NCBI RefSeq assembly: GCF_002797375.1
Contig: NZ_KZ454941.1
Location: 1,959,523-2,023,522, forward strand
Reading direction: 5' to 3'
Source of the DNA: Bacillus sp. FJAT-42315
GTDB lineage: Bacteria > Bacillota > Bacilli > Bacillales > Domibacillaceae
Length of the DNA: 64,000 bases
Shown here one piece after another: positions 1-9,188 of the stretch; the first letter of the stretch is position 1, and each line of letters begins with the position of its first letter. Both the position numbers and the translations under genes were made by a program. The notes under the pieces are model-generated. The model ran no database searches. It was not told the DNA's origin and saw only the letters and a program-made list of their open reading frames with translations.

Positions 1-301
1 CTAAAGGTGGGAAAGATGTGAAGTTTCCAACCATGTTAGTTAGTATTTGAATAAGCCCTTCGCGATTTAATAAATTCACCACCTCAATCACTTCACCACT
101 ACCAGGTGTAACAGCAGAAACACCTAATTTCGATAAAAAATAAGAAGCAAATAAAATGATGAAAGACATGATAACAAACAATGTAACCGGATCAGGAAGT
201 TTATTGCCTGATCGTTCAATGATATCTAAGAACCTATCAGATAACTTTTTCTTTCCTTCTACTAACGTAACCTCTTGCCTATCTTTTTCTAGAACATTCA
301 T
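1..301 (-). CDS. AbgT-family transporter, N-terminal part (runs off the window)
   Basis: Only the first 100 codons are inside the window. The start ATG at 301 is preceded by AGGAGG with a 7-base spacer. The protein begins with a charged cytoplasmic segment, then a hydrophobic helix at about residues 38-57, and contains GNKLPDPVTLF at about 30-40, which is typical of the AbgT (p-aminobenzoyl-glutamate transporter) family. These are inner-membrane proteins reported to move p-aminobenzoyl-glutamate or sulfonamide-like compounds. The substrate cannot be told from this fragment. The family call rests on the N-terminal motif and is fairly secure. Confidence 0.7.
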   Translation of the reverse strand, partial: MNVLEKDRQEVTLVEGKKKLSDRFLDIIERSGNKLPDPVTLFVIMSFIILFASYFLSKLGVSAVTPGSGEVIEVVNLLNREGLIQILTNMVGNFTSFPPL

Positions 302-555
302 TGCATAACCTCCTGTGATGTTTAAATTTTAAGAATTTTTTAAATTATAAGTCTGTATTTTCCTCGATTCTATGGAGATTTATACAAAAATAAAGGTGTT
401 TTTTAGTAATAATACACAATTATATATGTTTTGTACTCAATTTCTTATTCCATGTTTCATTTGATTGTGAATGTGGGTTCGTTGTTAGTTTATTCATTAC
501 TAACAATTTGATCAGGAGATTATAATAGTTAGAAGGTTGAAAGAGGAAAAAACAT

Positions 556-589
556 CGTCCGGCGCCTTTTTAGAAAAAGGCGCCGGACG
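556..589 (-). terminator. Rho-independent terminator
   Basis: A perfect 16-bp inverted repeat (556-571 with 574-589, GC-rich core) is followed on the minus strand by a T-rich run after GATG. It lies just beyond the stop of the small minus-strand gene at 596-820 and supports that gene being transcribed. Confidence 0.8.
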
Positions 590-595
590 GAAGTA

Positions 596-820
596 TTAAG
601 ATTTTGATTTTGACTGAGTTAGCATGGCACTTTGCACTTGGCTGACGGCCGTTTGAGCTTGAGCAATTTCAGTAGCGGCTTGTTTTAGCGCTTCTTGAGC
701 TAATATTTCGTCAGAGGAGGATTTTTCAATTGCTTGTGTCAGTAATTCTTGTGTTAGTGTGACATTCGCTTTCGCTTGCTTCAGTTGATTAATATCGATT
801 TGTGCTTGCTGTTGTGGCAT
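596..820 (-). CDS. Small helical protein of unknown function (74 aa)
   Basis: I do not recognise this gene. It has an AAAGGGG ribosome site 9 bases before the ATG and a strong terminator right after the stop, so it is probably real and monocistronic. The product is rich in Gln, Ala, Ser and Thr, has no Cys, Trp or long hydrophobic stretch, and should be a soluble helical or coiled-coil peptide (IDINQLKQAKAN near the start, a Gln/Ala-rich middle). It is divergent from hom, separated by a region with a clear promoter for hom. No function can be assigned. Confidence 0.6.
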   Translation of the reverse strand: MPQQQAQIDINQLKQAKANVTLTQELLTQAIEKSSSDEILAQEALKQAATEIAQAQTAVSQVQSAMLTQSKSKS

Positions 821-1030
821 TTGTCATTTCCCCTTTGTGAAAGTAGTCGTCGTACGCTTTTATATTGTCCGTGCGCCTCTATTTTATTAAATCCATTTTG
901 AGGAAATAAGAGAATCATCAATATCATGTGAAAAACGTGATAGAACTAGCTAGAAATAACTTGAATCTCCAATGTTCTTTCTATAAAATTTAGAAAAAAG
1001 CAAAATATTATATTTTACTGAAATAATAGG

Positions 1031-1059
1031 TTGTCAAAGGTAGGTAATCCATATATAAT
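1031..1059 (+). promoter_or_regulatory. SigA-type promoter of the threonine operon
   Basis: TTGTCA (1031-1036) and TATAAT (1054-1059) are separated by 17 bases and lie 54 bases upstream of the hom start codon. No T-box or other leader structure is visible between the promoter and hom. Confidence 0.75.
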
Positions 1060-1113
1060 GTCTACTATACAAAAACAAATGTACACTTTAAAAATACACA
1101 GAGGTGAGGAATA

Positions 1114-2415
1114 GTGAAAGACAACGTAAAGGTAGGCTTATTAGGATTAGGTACAGTTGGAACAGGGGTAGTGAAGATGATTCAACATCATCAAGAGCAA
1201 CTTGTTCACCAAGTAGGATGCCCTGTATCCATTAAAAAAGTATTAGTCAAAAACATCGAGAAATCTCGTGATGTAGAATTAGATCGAACTCTCCTCACAA
1301 CTGATCCATATGAAGTAATCAATGATTCAGACATCGATGTGATCGTAGAAGTAATGGGTGGAGTGGAAGAAACTCGCCAATATATCATTGATGCGTTAAA
1401 TGCGAAGAAGCAAGTTGTAACGGCAAACAAAGATTTAATTGCTCTTTACGGTTCTGAATTGCAAAAAGTAGCTGCTGAAAATGGTTGCGACTTATTTTAT
1501 GAAGCGAGTGTTGCTGGTGGCGTTCCGATTATTAAAGGGTTAGCTGATGGTTTGGCATCAGATAAGATCCAAAAAATTATGGGAATCGTCAACGGGACGA
1601 CAAACTATATTTTAACGAAAATGACGAAAGATGGGTTAGCGTACGAGACAGCGTTAAAAGATGCTCAAGATTTAGGGTTTGCCGAAGCGGATCCGACATC
1701 TGATGTGGAAGGGCTAGATGCTGCACGTAAAATGGCGATTTTAGCTCGCTTAGCTTTCTCGATGAATATTGAGCTTGATGATGTATCAGTGAGCGGTATT
1801 TCTAGTGTGTCCAAGGAAGATTTAAAATATGGAAACACACTTGGTTATACAATGAAGCTAATTGGTTACGCTGATCAAGACCAATCTCGCGCAGAAGTTA
1901 GTGTACAGCCAACATTTTTATCAAATGATCACCCGCTTGCTTCCGTTAATGATGAGTATAATGCGGTGTATGTATATGGAGAAGCTGTTGGTGAAACGAT
2001 GTTTTACGGACCGGGTGCCGGAAGCCTTCCGACAGCGACTTCTATTGTAAGTGACGTTGTGGCTGTTGTGAAAAACATGCGTCTTGGTGTGAATGGACAT
2101 AGTGCGTTGGCACCACAATTTGAAAAACAACTGAAAACATCGAATGAACGCTTTGCCAAGTATTTCATTCGTTTACATGTACGCGATGAAGTCGGTGCTT
2201 TTTCAGAATTAACGAAGCTATTCTCTTCTAACTCCATCAGTTTTGAGAAAATTCTTCAATTACCGCTTGAGGAAGAAGGTTTGGCAGAAATTGTGATTGT
2301 TACACACAAAGCTTCTATGGAAAACTATCAAAATGTATTAGAGCAAATGAATGATTTAGGTGTAGTACAATCACTTGAGAGCTTTTACAGAGTCGAAGGG
2401 AACGGTGCAAAATGA
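1114..2415 (+). CDS. hom: Homoserine dehydrogenase
   Basis: Catalyses the NAD(P)H-dependent reduction of aspartate semialdehyde to homoserine, the branch point towards threonine and methionine. The N-terminal Rossmann fold shows GLGTVG at residues 11-16, the middle carries the substrate-binding domain ([11 protein letters not shown]), and the C-terminal 80 residues from about 350 ([13 protein letters not shown]) form an ACT domain used for feedback control by threonine in this family. At 433 aa it has the usual full length. The start is GTG behind AGGTGAGG. It is the first gene of hom-thrC-thrB and its stop overlaps the thrC start. Confidence 0.95.
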   Translation: MKDNVKVGLLGLGTVGTGVVKMIQHHQEQLVHQVGCPVSIKKVLVKNIEKSRDVELDRTLLTTDPYEVINDSDIDVIVEVMGGVEETRQYIIDALNAKKQVVTANKDLIALYGSELQKVAAENGCDLFYEASVAGGVPIIKGLADGLASDKIQKIMGIVNGTTNYILTKMTKDGLAYETALKDAQDLGFAEADPTSDVEGLDAARKMAILARLAFSMNIELDDVSVSGISSVSKEDLKYGNTLGYTMKLIGYADQDQSRAEVSVQPTFLSNDHPLASVNDEYNAVYVYGEAVGETMFYGPGAGSLPTATSIVSDVVAVVKNMRLGVNGHSALAPQFEKQLKTSNERFAKYFIRLHVRDEVGAFSELTKLFSSNSISFEKILQLPLEEEGLAEIVIVTHKASMENYQNVLEQMNDLGVVQSLESFYRVEGNGAK

Positions 2416-3473
2416 TGTGGGAAGGCTTAATTAAAAAATATAAAGAATTTTTACCTGTAACAGAAAACACACCAGCGTTATCTTTAATGGAAGGAAATAC
2501 ACCATTAATTCCGCTAGTGAATATTTCAAAAAAATTAGATGTCAACATTTATGTGAAAACAGAAGGTACGAATCCAACAGGATCTTTTAAAGACCGCGGG
2601 ATGGTCATGGCAGTTGCGAAAGCGAAAGAAGAAGGTAGCAATACAGTCATTTGTGCCTCAACAGGAAATACATCGGCTGCGGCAGCCGCTTATGCGGCTC
2701 GTGCTGGTATGCGTGCGATCATCGTCATTCCTGAAGGGAAAATTGCGATGGGTAAACTCGCTCAAGCGATGATGTATGGAGCGGAGATTGTTTCAATTGA
2801 AGGCAACTTTGATGAAGCATTAAAAATGGTGCGTCAAATTAGCGAAAACTCGCCGATTACACTAGTAAACTCTGTGAATCCTTATCGTATTGAAGGACAA
2901 AAAACAGCGGCGTTTGAAATTTGCGACCAATTAGGAAAAGCACCTGATATTTTAGCGATCCCAGTTGGAAATGCAGGAAACATTACGGCTTACTGGAAAG
3001 GTTTTAAAGAATATCACGAAAAATTTGGCACAGGTCTTCCGAAAATGCACGGGTTTGAAGCAGAAGGAGCAGCGGCGATCGTGAAAGACATGGTCATCGA
3101 GCAACCAGAAACAATTGCAACAGCGATTCGTATCGGAAATCCTGCAAGCTGGGATAAAGCGGTGGCAGCGCGCGATGAATCTGGCGGAAAAATCGATTTA
3201 GTGACGGATGCGGAAATTTTAGAAGCATTTGAAATGATCACAAAAGAAGAAGGAATCTTCGCAGAGCCTGCTTCTTGTGCATCGATTGCAGGCATCATTA
3301 AGCATCGTAAATCTGGTGAAATACCAGCTGGTGCAACAATTGCGGCAGTGTTGACTGGAAACGGCTTAAAGGACCCACAAACAGCGATTGAGCGCATTAC
3401 GAAAAAACCAGTTGTCCTTCCAAACGATGAAAAAGCTGTGTTTGATTATATTGAAGGAGTGGTTCGTGCATGA
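2412..3473 (+). CDS. thrC: Threonine synthase
   Basis: PLP enzyme that turns O-phosphohomoserine into threonine, the last step of the pathway. The PLP lysine lies in GSFKDRGM (K60), and the phosphate-binding loop is [12 protein letters not shown]. At 353 aa it matches the short Bacillus type. There are two adjacent Met codons; the second (2415) gives the N-terminus MWEGLIKKY common in relatives. It overlaps the hom stop by 4 bases and the thrB start by 4 bases, so the three genes are translationally coupled. Confidence 0.95.
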   Translation: MMWEGLIKKYKEFLPVTENTPALSLMEGNTPLIPLVNISKKLDVNIYVKTEGTNPTGSFKDRGMVMAVAKAKEEGSNTVICASTGNTSAAAAAYAARAGMRAIIVIPEGKIAMGKLAQAMMYGAEIVSIEGNFDEALKMVRQISENSPITLVNSVNPYRIEGQKTAAFEICDQLGKAPDILAIPVGNAGNITAYWKGFKEYHEKFGTGLPKMHGFEAEGAAAIVKDMVIEQPETIATAIRIGNPASWDKAVAARDESGGKIDLVTDAEILEAFEMITKEEGIFAEPASCASIAGIIKHRKSGEIPAGATIAAVLTGNGLKDPQTAIERITKKPVVLPNDEKAVFDYIEGVVRA

Positions 3474-4363
3474 GTGTAGCACCTGTAACGATGAAGGTGC
3501 CGGCTAGCACGGCTAACTTAGGGCCGGGGTTTGATTCCCTCGGCCTTGCTTTCAATCTTTATTTAACCCTTCATATCACCCCATCAGAGACATGGTCGTT
3601 TGAACATCGCTCCGACATATTAGCGGGCCTTCCAAACGACGAAAGCCATTTAGTGTATCAAGTGGCAAAACAAACGGCTGATACATATGGAGCTACTTTA
3701 CCGCCGCTACATATTGTAATGGAAAGTGAAATCCCGCTCGCTCGCGGGTTAGGAAGTAGTGCCGCAGCGATCGCAGCTGGGATTGAAATTGCTGATCGTT
3801 ACGCGAACTTGCAGCTATCAAAAGAAGAGAAATTAAAAATCGGCAATCGATTTGAAGGGCATCCAGATAATATCGGTGCCTCTATATTTGGTGGCATGGT
3901 GGCAGGTGTATCTTTTAACGAGGAAGCAGAGATCGTTCATCTTCCTGCACCAGAAATGGATCTTGTCGTGATTATCCCTCCGTATGAATTAAAAACAGAG
4001 GATGCTCGTCGTGTGCTTCCAGATTCCTTTACAAGAACGCAAGCTGTGGAGGCAAGTGCAGTCGCTAATGTATTGCTGGCGGCCTTATTCGTTAAAAACT
4101 ACCCATTAGCTGGTCAGATGATGGAAAAAGATCTTTTTCACGAGCCTTATCGGACAGTCCTCATTAAAGAGTTTCCAGATGCTAGAAAATTAGCGGGAGA
4201 GGCTGGGGCTTATGCTACGGTGATTAGTGGAGCAGGCCCGACGATTTTAACTTTTGCGCCAGTCGGCAAAGGGGAACAGATCGCTGGCATCTTCGGTCAA
4301 GCGTTTCAACATTGCGATATTCAACAATTACAAATCGAAAAGCATGGCGTTCAATACGTGTAA
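3470..4363 (+). CDS. thrB: Homoserine kinase
   Basis: GHMP-family kinase that phosphorylates homoserine to O-phosphohomoserine. The N-terminal [16 protein letters not shown] and the glycine-rich ATP loop [16 protein letters not shown] (about residues 88-103) are both intact, and the C-terminal GAGPT motif is present. Length is 297 aa. It is the last gene of the operon; a terminator overlaps its stop codon. Confidence 0.95.
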   Translation: MSVAPVTMKVPASTANLGPGFDSLGLAFNLYLTLHITPSETWSFEHRSDILAGLPNDESHLVYQVAKQTADTYGATLPPLHIVMESEIPLARGLGSSAAAIAAGIEIADRYANLQLSKEEKLKIGNRFEGHPDNIGASIFGGMVAGVSFNEEAEIVHLPAPEMDLVVIIPPYELKTEDARRVLPDSFTRTQAVEASAVANVLLAALFVKNYPLAGQMMEKDLFHEPYRTVLIKEFPDARKLAGEAGAYATVISGAGPTILTFAPVGKGEQIAGIFGQAFQHCDIQQLQIEKHGVQYV

Positions 4364-4395
4364 AAAGGAAAAGTCCACAGGGCTTTTCCTTTTTT
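4362..4395 (+). terminator. Terminator of hom-thrC-thrB
   Basis: A 15-bp stem (4362-4376 with 4381-4395, one G-U pair) with a small loop ends in a T-run. Its first bases overlap the thrB stop codon. Confidence 0.85.
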
Positions 4396-4450
4396 GCATA
4401 GTCTAGCAAGCAACGTTCATACTAAGGGAAAAGGAAAGGGTGTGTGTTGT

Positions 4451-5209
4451 GTGCCTTATGCTGAAAGCGAAAGCCGCCGAATTTACTATGAGACAGCAGG
4501 AGAGGGACCTGCTGTTCTTTTCGTTCACCCACCAGGTATGAGTCAGTTTGTTTTTTGTAAACAGTATCCTTTAAAGAGGCAAATGAAGCTCATTTTGATC
4601 GATTTAAATGGGCACGGCAATAGTGAATCCTCTTTATTAGGCGATATGAATAGCTTTTTAGAAGATATTTCAGCCGTTCAATCTGCGGTGAAAGAAAAGA
4701 AAATCTTTTTGTTTGGTTATTCAGCAGGAGGCACGATCGTTCAACAGTATGCCCTTGCTTATCCGGATAAATTGAAGGGAGTGATCCTTGCTAGTAGTTA
4801 CCCAAAAGTGGATGCTCTTTTATTTAAAGTTCAACATCAAACAGGTATTCAGTTGACGGAAAAGGCTCCTTCAGTACTCGCAAAAATGATTTCAAGTAGC
4901 CATTTTGAGAGGCAAGAAGAGAAGAAGATAATGTATCAATCGATGATGAAAGCGGATCGCCATATATGGAAACGATTTTATCAATTGTCTTTACATAGTG
5001 ACTTTACGGGTCAATTGTCCTCTTGGCAGTTGCCTGTATTATCGCTATATGGAGGAAAATCACCGGTCGTCAATAAGTACAGTCACTATTACCGAACGAT
5101 GCCAAACAGCCGGGTCGTATTAATTAAACAAGCCACTCACCAGCTACCATCGAAATTTTCGACGGAATTAAATCCATTACTTACAGAATTTGTCGAGCGA
5201 TGGAGATGA
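4451..5209 (+). CDS. Alpha/beta-hydrolase fold protein
   Basis: A serine hydrolase of unknown substrate. It has the family signs: HPPGM oxyanion-hole region near the N-terminus, a nucleophile elbow GYSAGG, and a late histidine (ATHQLPSKF). An upstream ATG at 4394 lies in the T-run of the thrB terminator and has no ribosome site. A GTG at 4451 sits 10 bases behind GGAAAGGG and gives 252 aa starting near PYAESESRRIYYETAG, which fits the fold. It is a single gene between the thr operon and yhdT-panF. Confidence 0.8.
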   Translation: MPYAESESRRIYYETAGEGPAVLFVHPPGMSQFVFCKQYPLKRQMKLILIDLNGHGNSESSLLGDMNSFLEDISAVQSAVKEKKIFLFGYSAGGTIVQQYALAYPDKLKGVILASSYPKVDALLFKVQHQTGIQLTEKAPSVLAKMISSSHFERQEEKKIMYQSMMKADRHIWKRFYQLSLHSDFTGQLSSWQLPVLSLYGGKSPVVNKYSHYYRTMPNSRVVLIKQATHQLPSKFSTELNPLLTEFVERWR

Positions 5210-5318
5210 ATTTTTTTCCGTTTTAAAAAAACTGTATTGCATCCTACAAATCCTTATCGTAAGGTAAACAAAGGGTTGTCATCCATACTGTTTTAGAGAG
5301 AAAAAGGGGGAAAACGGA

Positions 5319-5591
5319 TTGAAGAATAGACAAGATCCACGTTTTGTGATCGCTAAAAAAGAGGCTTGGATTGGTATTATTTTAGTGGTCATTAACTTCA
5401 TTTGGTGGTATGGCTTTGCGTTCGGGCTTGGGGCAGCACCAGTTGAGGAGTATACATATGTATTAGGATTACCAGCTTGGTTTTTTTATAGCTGTGTCGT
5501 CGGACTTGTGCTAATGGTGGTGCTTGTCACAATTGTTGTAAAGGTATTCTTTAAAGAAGTACCTTTCGATGAGGATGGTGATCGACTGTGA
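5319..5591 (+). CDS. yhdT: YhdT-family small membrane protein
   Basis: A 90-residue protein with two predicted membrane helices (about 17-36 and 49-74) and a charged C-terminus. It overlaps the next gene, a PanF-type symporter, by 4 bases. In many bacteria a YhdT-like gene precedes panF, so a role with the pantothenate symporter is likely but not proven. The start is TTG behind AAAAAGGGGG. Confidence 0.75.
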   Translation: MKNRQDPRFVIAKKEAWIGIILVVINFIWWYGFAFGLGAAPVEEYTYVLGLPAWFFYSCVVGLVLMVVLVTIVVKVFFKEVPFDEDGDRL

Positions 5592-7027
5592 ACATGGCGG
5601 TCATTTTACCTTTATTACTATTTTTAATTATTATTTTCTTCATCGGTGTTTATGCATCTAAATATGTACAAAGCTCATCTTCGTTTGTTCAGGAATATTT
5701 TCTAGGAAGCAGAGAGCTTGGTGGGTTTATTTTGGCAATGACGATGGCGGCGACGTATGGAAGTGCCTCCAGTTTTTTAAGCGGTCCAGGAGCGGCTTAT
5801 AACTACGGGTTAGCTTGGGTGCTTCTTGCGATGAGTCAAGTAGCTACTGGTTATTTTGTGCTGATGATTTTAGGGAAGAAGTTTGCGATTATGGCCCGAC
5901 AATATCAGGCAGTTACACTGGTCGATTTTCTCTATGCTCGCTATAAAAGCCAACTCGTCGTTGTATTAGCGGCTGTTAGTATTATTGTCTTTTTATTTTC
6001 GGCGATGGCGGCTCAGTGGATTGGTGGTGCTAGGTTAGTTGAATCGATTACGGGCCTTTCGTATACGACCGCGTTAATCATTTTTGGGGTTTCCGTATTA
6101 ATTTATGTCATTATCGGTGGCTTTCGCGCGGTAGCGATTACAGATATGGTTCAAGGAGTGATCATGGTTGTAGGAACGCTCATTTTATTCATTGCGGCTT
6201 TAAAAGCAGGTGGTGGCATGGAGAATATTATGGGGACGCTTCGAGCGGAGAATCCGAATCTATTAACTCCTTATGGGCATGATCAAAGTTTAACGCCGCT
6301 GTTTATCTCTTCATTTTGGATTTTAGTCGGCGTTGGGGTTGTCGGTCTCCCACAAGTGGCGGTTCGAGCGATGAGTTATAAAAATGCCAAGGCGATGCAT
6401 CGAGCAGTGATCATCGGAACGATTGTCGTTGGTGTCATTATGTTAGGGATGCATTTAATCGGAGTGATGGCTCGGGCGATCGTTCCAGGAATTACAGTCG
6501 GTGATAAAGTCATGCCGGAGTTGGCGATGACCATTATGCCGGATTGGCTAGCAGGAATTGTACTTGCCGCTCCGATGGCTGCGATTATGTCAACCGTTGA
6601 TTCTTTGCTGTTGCTCGTTTCTTCAGCGATTATTAAAGATTTATACTTGCATTTCATCAATAAAAATGCAGAAGAAAAGAAGATCAAAACGCTTAGTTTG
6701 TGGGTAACAGCGATCATCGGTATCATCATATTCTTTGTTGCCTTGAATCCACCTAATCTAATCATTTGGTTAAATTTATTTTCATTTGGTGGATTAGAAG
6801 CGGTCTTTATTTGGCCGGTCATTTTTGCGTTGTATTGGAAGAGAGCTAACGGAGCAGGAGCGGTCGCTTCGATGATTTCAGGGATGCTCTCTTACATTTT
6901 GTTTCACTCCTTTTATCCCAATGCATTAGGGATGCATACTGTTGTTTTACCTATTCTTATTTCATTCATTGTCTTTATTGCGGTGACGTTTTTTACTACA
7001 ATGAAGCAGGAAAAACACCGAGCTTAA
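5588..7027 (+). CDS. panF: Sodium/pantothenate symporter
   Basis: Member of the sodium:solute symporter (SSS) family with about 13 membrane helices over 479 aa. The sequence SREL-GGFILAMTMAATYGSASSFLSGPGAAYNYG is typical of PanF, which takes up pantothenate (vitamin B5) with sodium for coenzyme A synthesis. The start is GTG, overlapping the end of yhdT. The operon ends in a two-way terminator shared with the opposing EAL-HDOD gene. The family call is firm; the exact substrate follows from the yhdT pairing and similarity. Confidence 0.85.
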   Translation: MNMAVILPLLLFLIIIFFIGVYASKYVQSSSSFVQEYFLGSRELGGFILAMTMAATYGSASSFLSGPGAAYNYGLAWVLLAMSQVATGYFVLMILGKKFAIMARQYQAVTLVDFLYARYKSQLVVVLAAVSIIVFLFSAMAAQWIGGARLVESITGLSYTTALIIFGVSVLIYVIIGGFRAVAITDMVQGVIMVVGTLILFIAALKAGGGMENIMGTLRAENPNLLTPYGHDQSLTPLFISSFWILVGVGVVGLPQVAVRAMSYKNAKAMHRAVIIGTIVVGVIMLGMHLIGVMARAIVPGITVGDKVMPELAMTIMPDWLAGIVLAAPMAAIMSTVDSLLLLVSSAIIKDLYLHFINKNAEEKKIKTLSLWVTAIIGIIIFFVALNPPNLIIWLNLFSFGGLEAVFIWPVIFALYWKRANGAGAVASMISGMLSYILFHSFYPNALGMHTVVLPILISFIVFIAVTFFTTMKQEKHRA

Positions 7028-7046
7028 TTTGAGCTTGGTGTTTTTT
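7011..7046. terminator. Bidirectional terminator between panF and the EAL-HDOD gene
   Basis: An inverted repeat with an A-run on one side and a T-run on the other spans the ends of the two convergent genes. Confidence 0.85.
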
Positions 7047-8253
7047 CTAATAATTGATCACTCCATCGGATCGCTTTATTGTAACAGTTGAACAGTACGT
7101 CTTCCTCCCATTGTAGCTGTGAGCAAAAGTCACTCGCTAATAACCAATTGGCGGTTTCTATCGACTTAATTAATAGTAGCGCACTAGAGAAAGGGTTTTC
7201 TTTTAACAATAAAGCTTCTTTTATCTCGAGGTCGATCGGCAATTCTGCTAAAATACTTTCCATCGGTTTCTCTAAAAGAGCGTCGATCATGGAGAACATA
7301 CCGAGCAGGAAAAATTGTGAAGCTAGCTGATCCGGAAAATAGTGCCTAGCTAATTGGTCGAGTGTTTTGGCTCGAACGAGAGAGGTTCGCATCACCTCTT
7401 CTGAACATGTTCGTTTATTTGTATTCATCATGATAAAAGTAATCCATTTTTTTAATTCGTCTAACCCAATGAGCATAATCGCTTGATGAATCGTTTTAAC
7501 TTTTTCCCTTTGAATGAAAGCTGTTTTATTTAATAGTTTAAGAAGCTGATAAGATAGCGATAAATTTCCTTCAATGAGCCGAGCAACTTTCAGGATATTA
7601 GGTGAAGGAGCAGTCATTTCATTCAAAATCACCGCGTAATTATTATAAAATTCTGGTATCGAATCTCCACTAAGTAAGGCAGGTTTGGAAAAGAAAAAGC
7701 CTTGAAACAAAGAGAAGCCTTCTTCTATTGCTTGTTGGAATTGCTCTCTCGTCTCCACTTTTTCAGCAAGCCACCGAATATTATATGTTTGTAGTTCTCT
7801 CATCATTCGTTGACGTTCATGTTTTGGTGTTTGCAAAAAATCGACTTTGATAATATTAGCTAGTGGAACTAATTGTTTGTTTTTTTTATGTAATACATAA
7901 TCATCAAGAGCAAGCGTATAGCCTTTTTTTCTTAGTTTTTGGCAAGATTGAATGAGTTTTTCGGAAGATTCAATATCTTCTAAAATCTCGATGACAATCT
8001 TATGCTTTTCTAAAAATGCAGGCGGGTCAATCAACAATAAATTTTCAGTGAAGTTAATAAACAGCATCTTGCCTTCAGATAATCGATCGATTCCAATGTT
8101 GAGTAAGCTGTTTTTTAATAGTTCTAAGGTGGCTTGATCACCGTTTGTGATGTCTGCAAATGTTTGTCCTTTTTGATTACGGTAAAGTAATTCATAGGCA
8201 ACAGTTTCTTCTTCGGTGTTAAATATTGGTTGCCTAGCGACATAAACTGTCAT
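7024..8253 (-). CDS. yuxH: EAL-HDOD signalling protein (YuxH-like)
   Basis: The N-terminal half is an EAL-type domain (VYVARQPIFNTEEETVAYELLYR), the C-terminal half from about residue 200 is an HDOD domain. The residue set needed for c-di-GMP hydrolysis is not obvious (ELLYR in place of EAL), so it may bind or scaffold rather than cut, as in related EAL-HDOD proteins (inference). The start at 8253 (MTVYVARQ) has GTGGGG 8 bases upstream; the TTG seven codons earlier has no ribosome site. This gives 409 aa. It is a single gene. Confidence 0.8.
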   Translation of the reverse strand: MTVYVARQPIFNTEEETVAYELLYRNQKGQTFADITNGDQATLELLKNSLLNIGIDRLSEGKMLFINFTENLLLIDPPAFLEKHKIVIEILEDIESSEKLIQSCQKLRKKGYTLALDDYVLHKKNKQLVPLANIIKVDFLQTPKHERQRMMRELQTYNIRWLAEKVETREQFQQAIEEGFSLFQGFFFSKPALLSGDSIPEFYNNYAVILNEMTAPSPNILKVARLIEGNLSLSYQLLKLLNKTAFIQREKVKTIHQAIMLIGLDELKKWITFIMMNTNKRTCSEEVMRTSLVRAKTLDQLARHYFPDQLASQFFLLGMFSMIDALLEKPMESILAELPIDLEIKEALLLKENPFSSALLLIKSIETANWLLASDFCSQLQWEEDVLFNCYNKAIRWSDQLLEKTPSSN

Positions 8254-8515
8254 ATAAATACCCCACTTATACAAGAGTTATTTTACTATCAAGGTTCAAT
8301 GGTGTTGTATAAAAACGTCTGAAACTTTCCTGCTTTCATCTCACCTGATATCATACCTAACTTTAATTATTTTCTAGTTATAAGAGAATAGTCGGGATGG
8401 TTACCTTATACCTCCTTTTCTTCATTAGGACAAAAGTATCTGGCTTTTCCATTATAAAGGATTTTTTGGGTTGGAAAAAGATCCAATTATTAAATTTTTA
8501 ATGAGTGCAAATTTA

Positions 8516-8556
8516 TTGGTCTATCATATAAAATATCTATATTTTTGGTCTATCAT
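8516..8556. repeat. Pair of 12-bp direct repeats upstream of the trp promoter
   Basis: TTGGTCTATCAT occurs at 8516-8527 and again at 8545-8556, 29 bases apart, in an AT-rich stretch just upstream of the trp promoter. The rest of 8275-8515 holds no gene that I can support. Confidence 0.5.
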
Positions 8557-8579
8557 TCTGAAAAAAATTAAAAAAACAG

Positions 8580-8609
8580 TTGACTTATTAAATGTGTATG
8601 TAATATGAT
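8580..8609 (+). promoter_or_regulatory. SigA-type promoter of the trp operon
   Basis: TTGACT (8580-8585) and TATGAT (8604-8609) are 18 bases apart. Transcription from here would include both T-box leaders before trpE. Confidence 0.7.
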
Positions 8610-8639
8610 TATTTCAACAATTTGATCGTACATGAAATG

Positions 8640-8897
8640 AGCGTTGACGAAGAAGAGTAGTTATCATGAATGCTTCAGAGAGCTGGTGGTTGGTGAGAAC
8701 CAGTGCAGGAGTGATAGTGAATGGCCTTCCGAGCTTCTAGACCGAACCCTGATTGGCAGTAGGCTCTAGCGAATGTCTTATCGTTACAAAAGACATGCAT
8801 TATAAGCGTTTTGCTTCGATGCAGATTGAGTGGATTGTGAAAACAATCAATAAAGGTGGCACCACGGCTCTCGTCCTTTGCGATGGGGGCTTTTTGT
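8640..8897 (+). promoter_or_regulatory. T-box riboswitch 1 (tRNA-Trp)
   Basis: A complete T-box leader: AG-bulge/stem I elements (AGAGAGC then GGTTGGTGAGAACC), a UGG codon at 8722-8724 at the specifier position (GAATGGCC), the T-box sequence AAAGGTGGCACCACG at 8852-8866, and a terminator whose stem is 8867-8875 with 8882-8890 followed by T5. The terminator stem has several G-U pairs and is weaker than that of the second copy. Uncharged tRNA-Trp would favour readthrough. Confidence 0.9.
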
Positions 8898-8924
8898 GTT
8901 TTTAAAAATAAATAATGCTAAGTC

Positions 8925-9158
8925 GATGATCAAGAAGAGTAAGTTAGATAGATGCGTAACAGAGAGCCGGGGTAGGTGAGAGCCGGTACGCGAAAGCTGA
9001 CTGAATGGACTTGTGAGTGGTAGAAGGAAATGACTACCCGGTTTCCACCGTTAACAGGAATGTAAAAGAGGGAGCAATATTGCTCCAATGTGAGGTGGCA
9101 CCGCGGTATGATCGTCCTCCATAGTCATGAAAACTGCATGACTATGGAGGACTTTTTT
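8925..9158 (+). promoter_or_regulatory. T-box riboswitch 2 (tRNA-Trp)
   Basis: A second full T-box directly behind the first. Stem I has GAGAGCC...GGTAGGTGAGAGCC, the specifier UGG is at 9006-9008 (GAATGGAC), the T-box GAGGTGGCACCGCGG is near 9092-9106, and the terminator has a perfect 16-bp stem (9114-9129 with 9137-9152) and a T-run to 9158. It lies 30 bases before trpE. Two T-boxes in series act as stacked gates and sharpen the response to tryptophan starvation. Confidence 0.93.
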
Positions 9159-9188
9159 ATTTTCAAATATTTAATGAGGTGAAAGACG

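Noticed and set aside
4394..4450. Upstream ATG as start of the alpha/beta hydrolase
   Set aside because: It lies in the T-run of the thrB terminator and has no ribosome site; GTG 4451 has one.
8640..8897. First T-box as a decayed copy
   Set aside because: It keeps stem I, the UGG specifier, the T-box motif and a workable terminator, so it is treated as functional.
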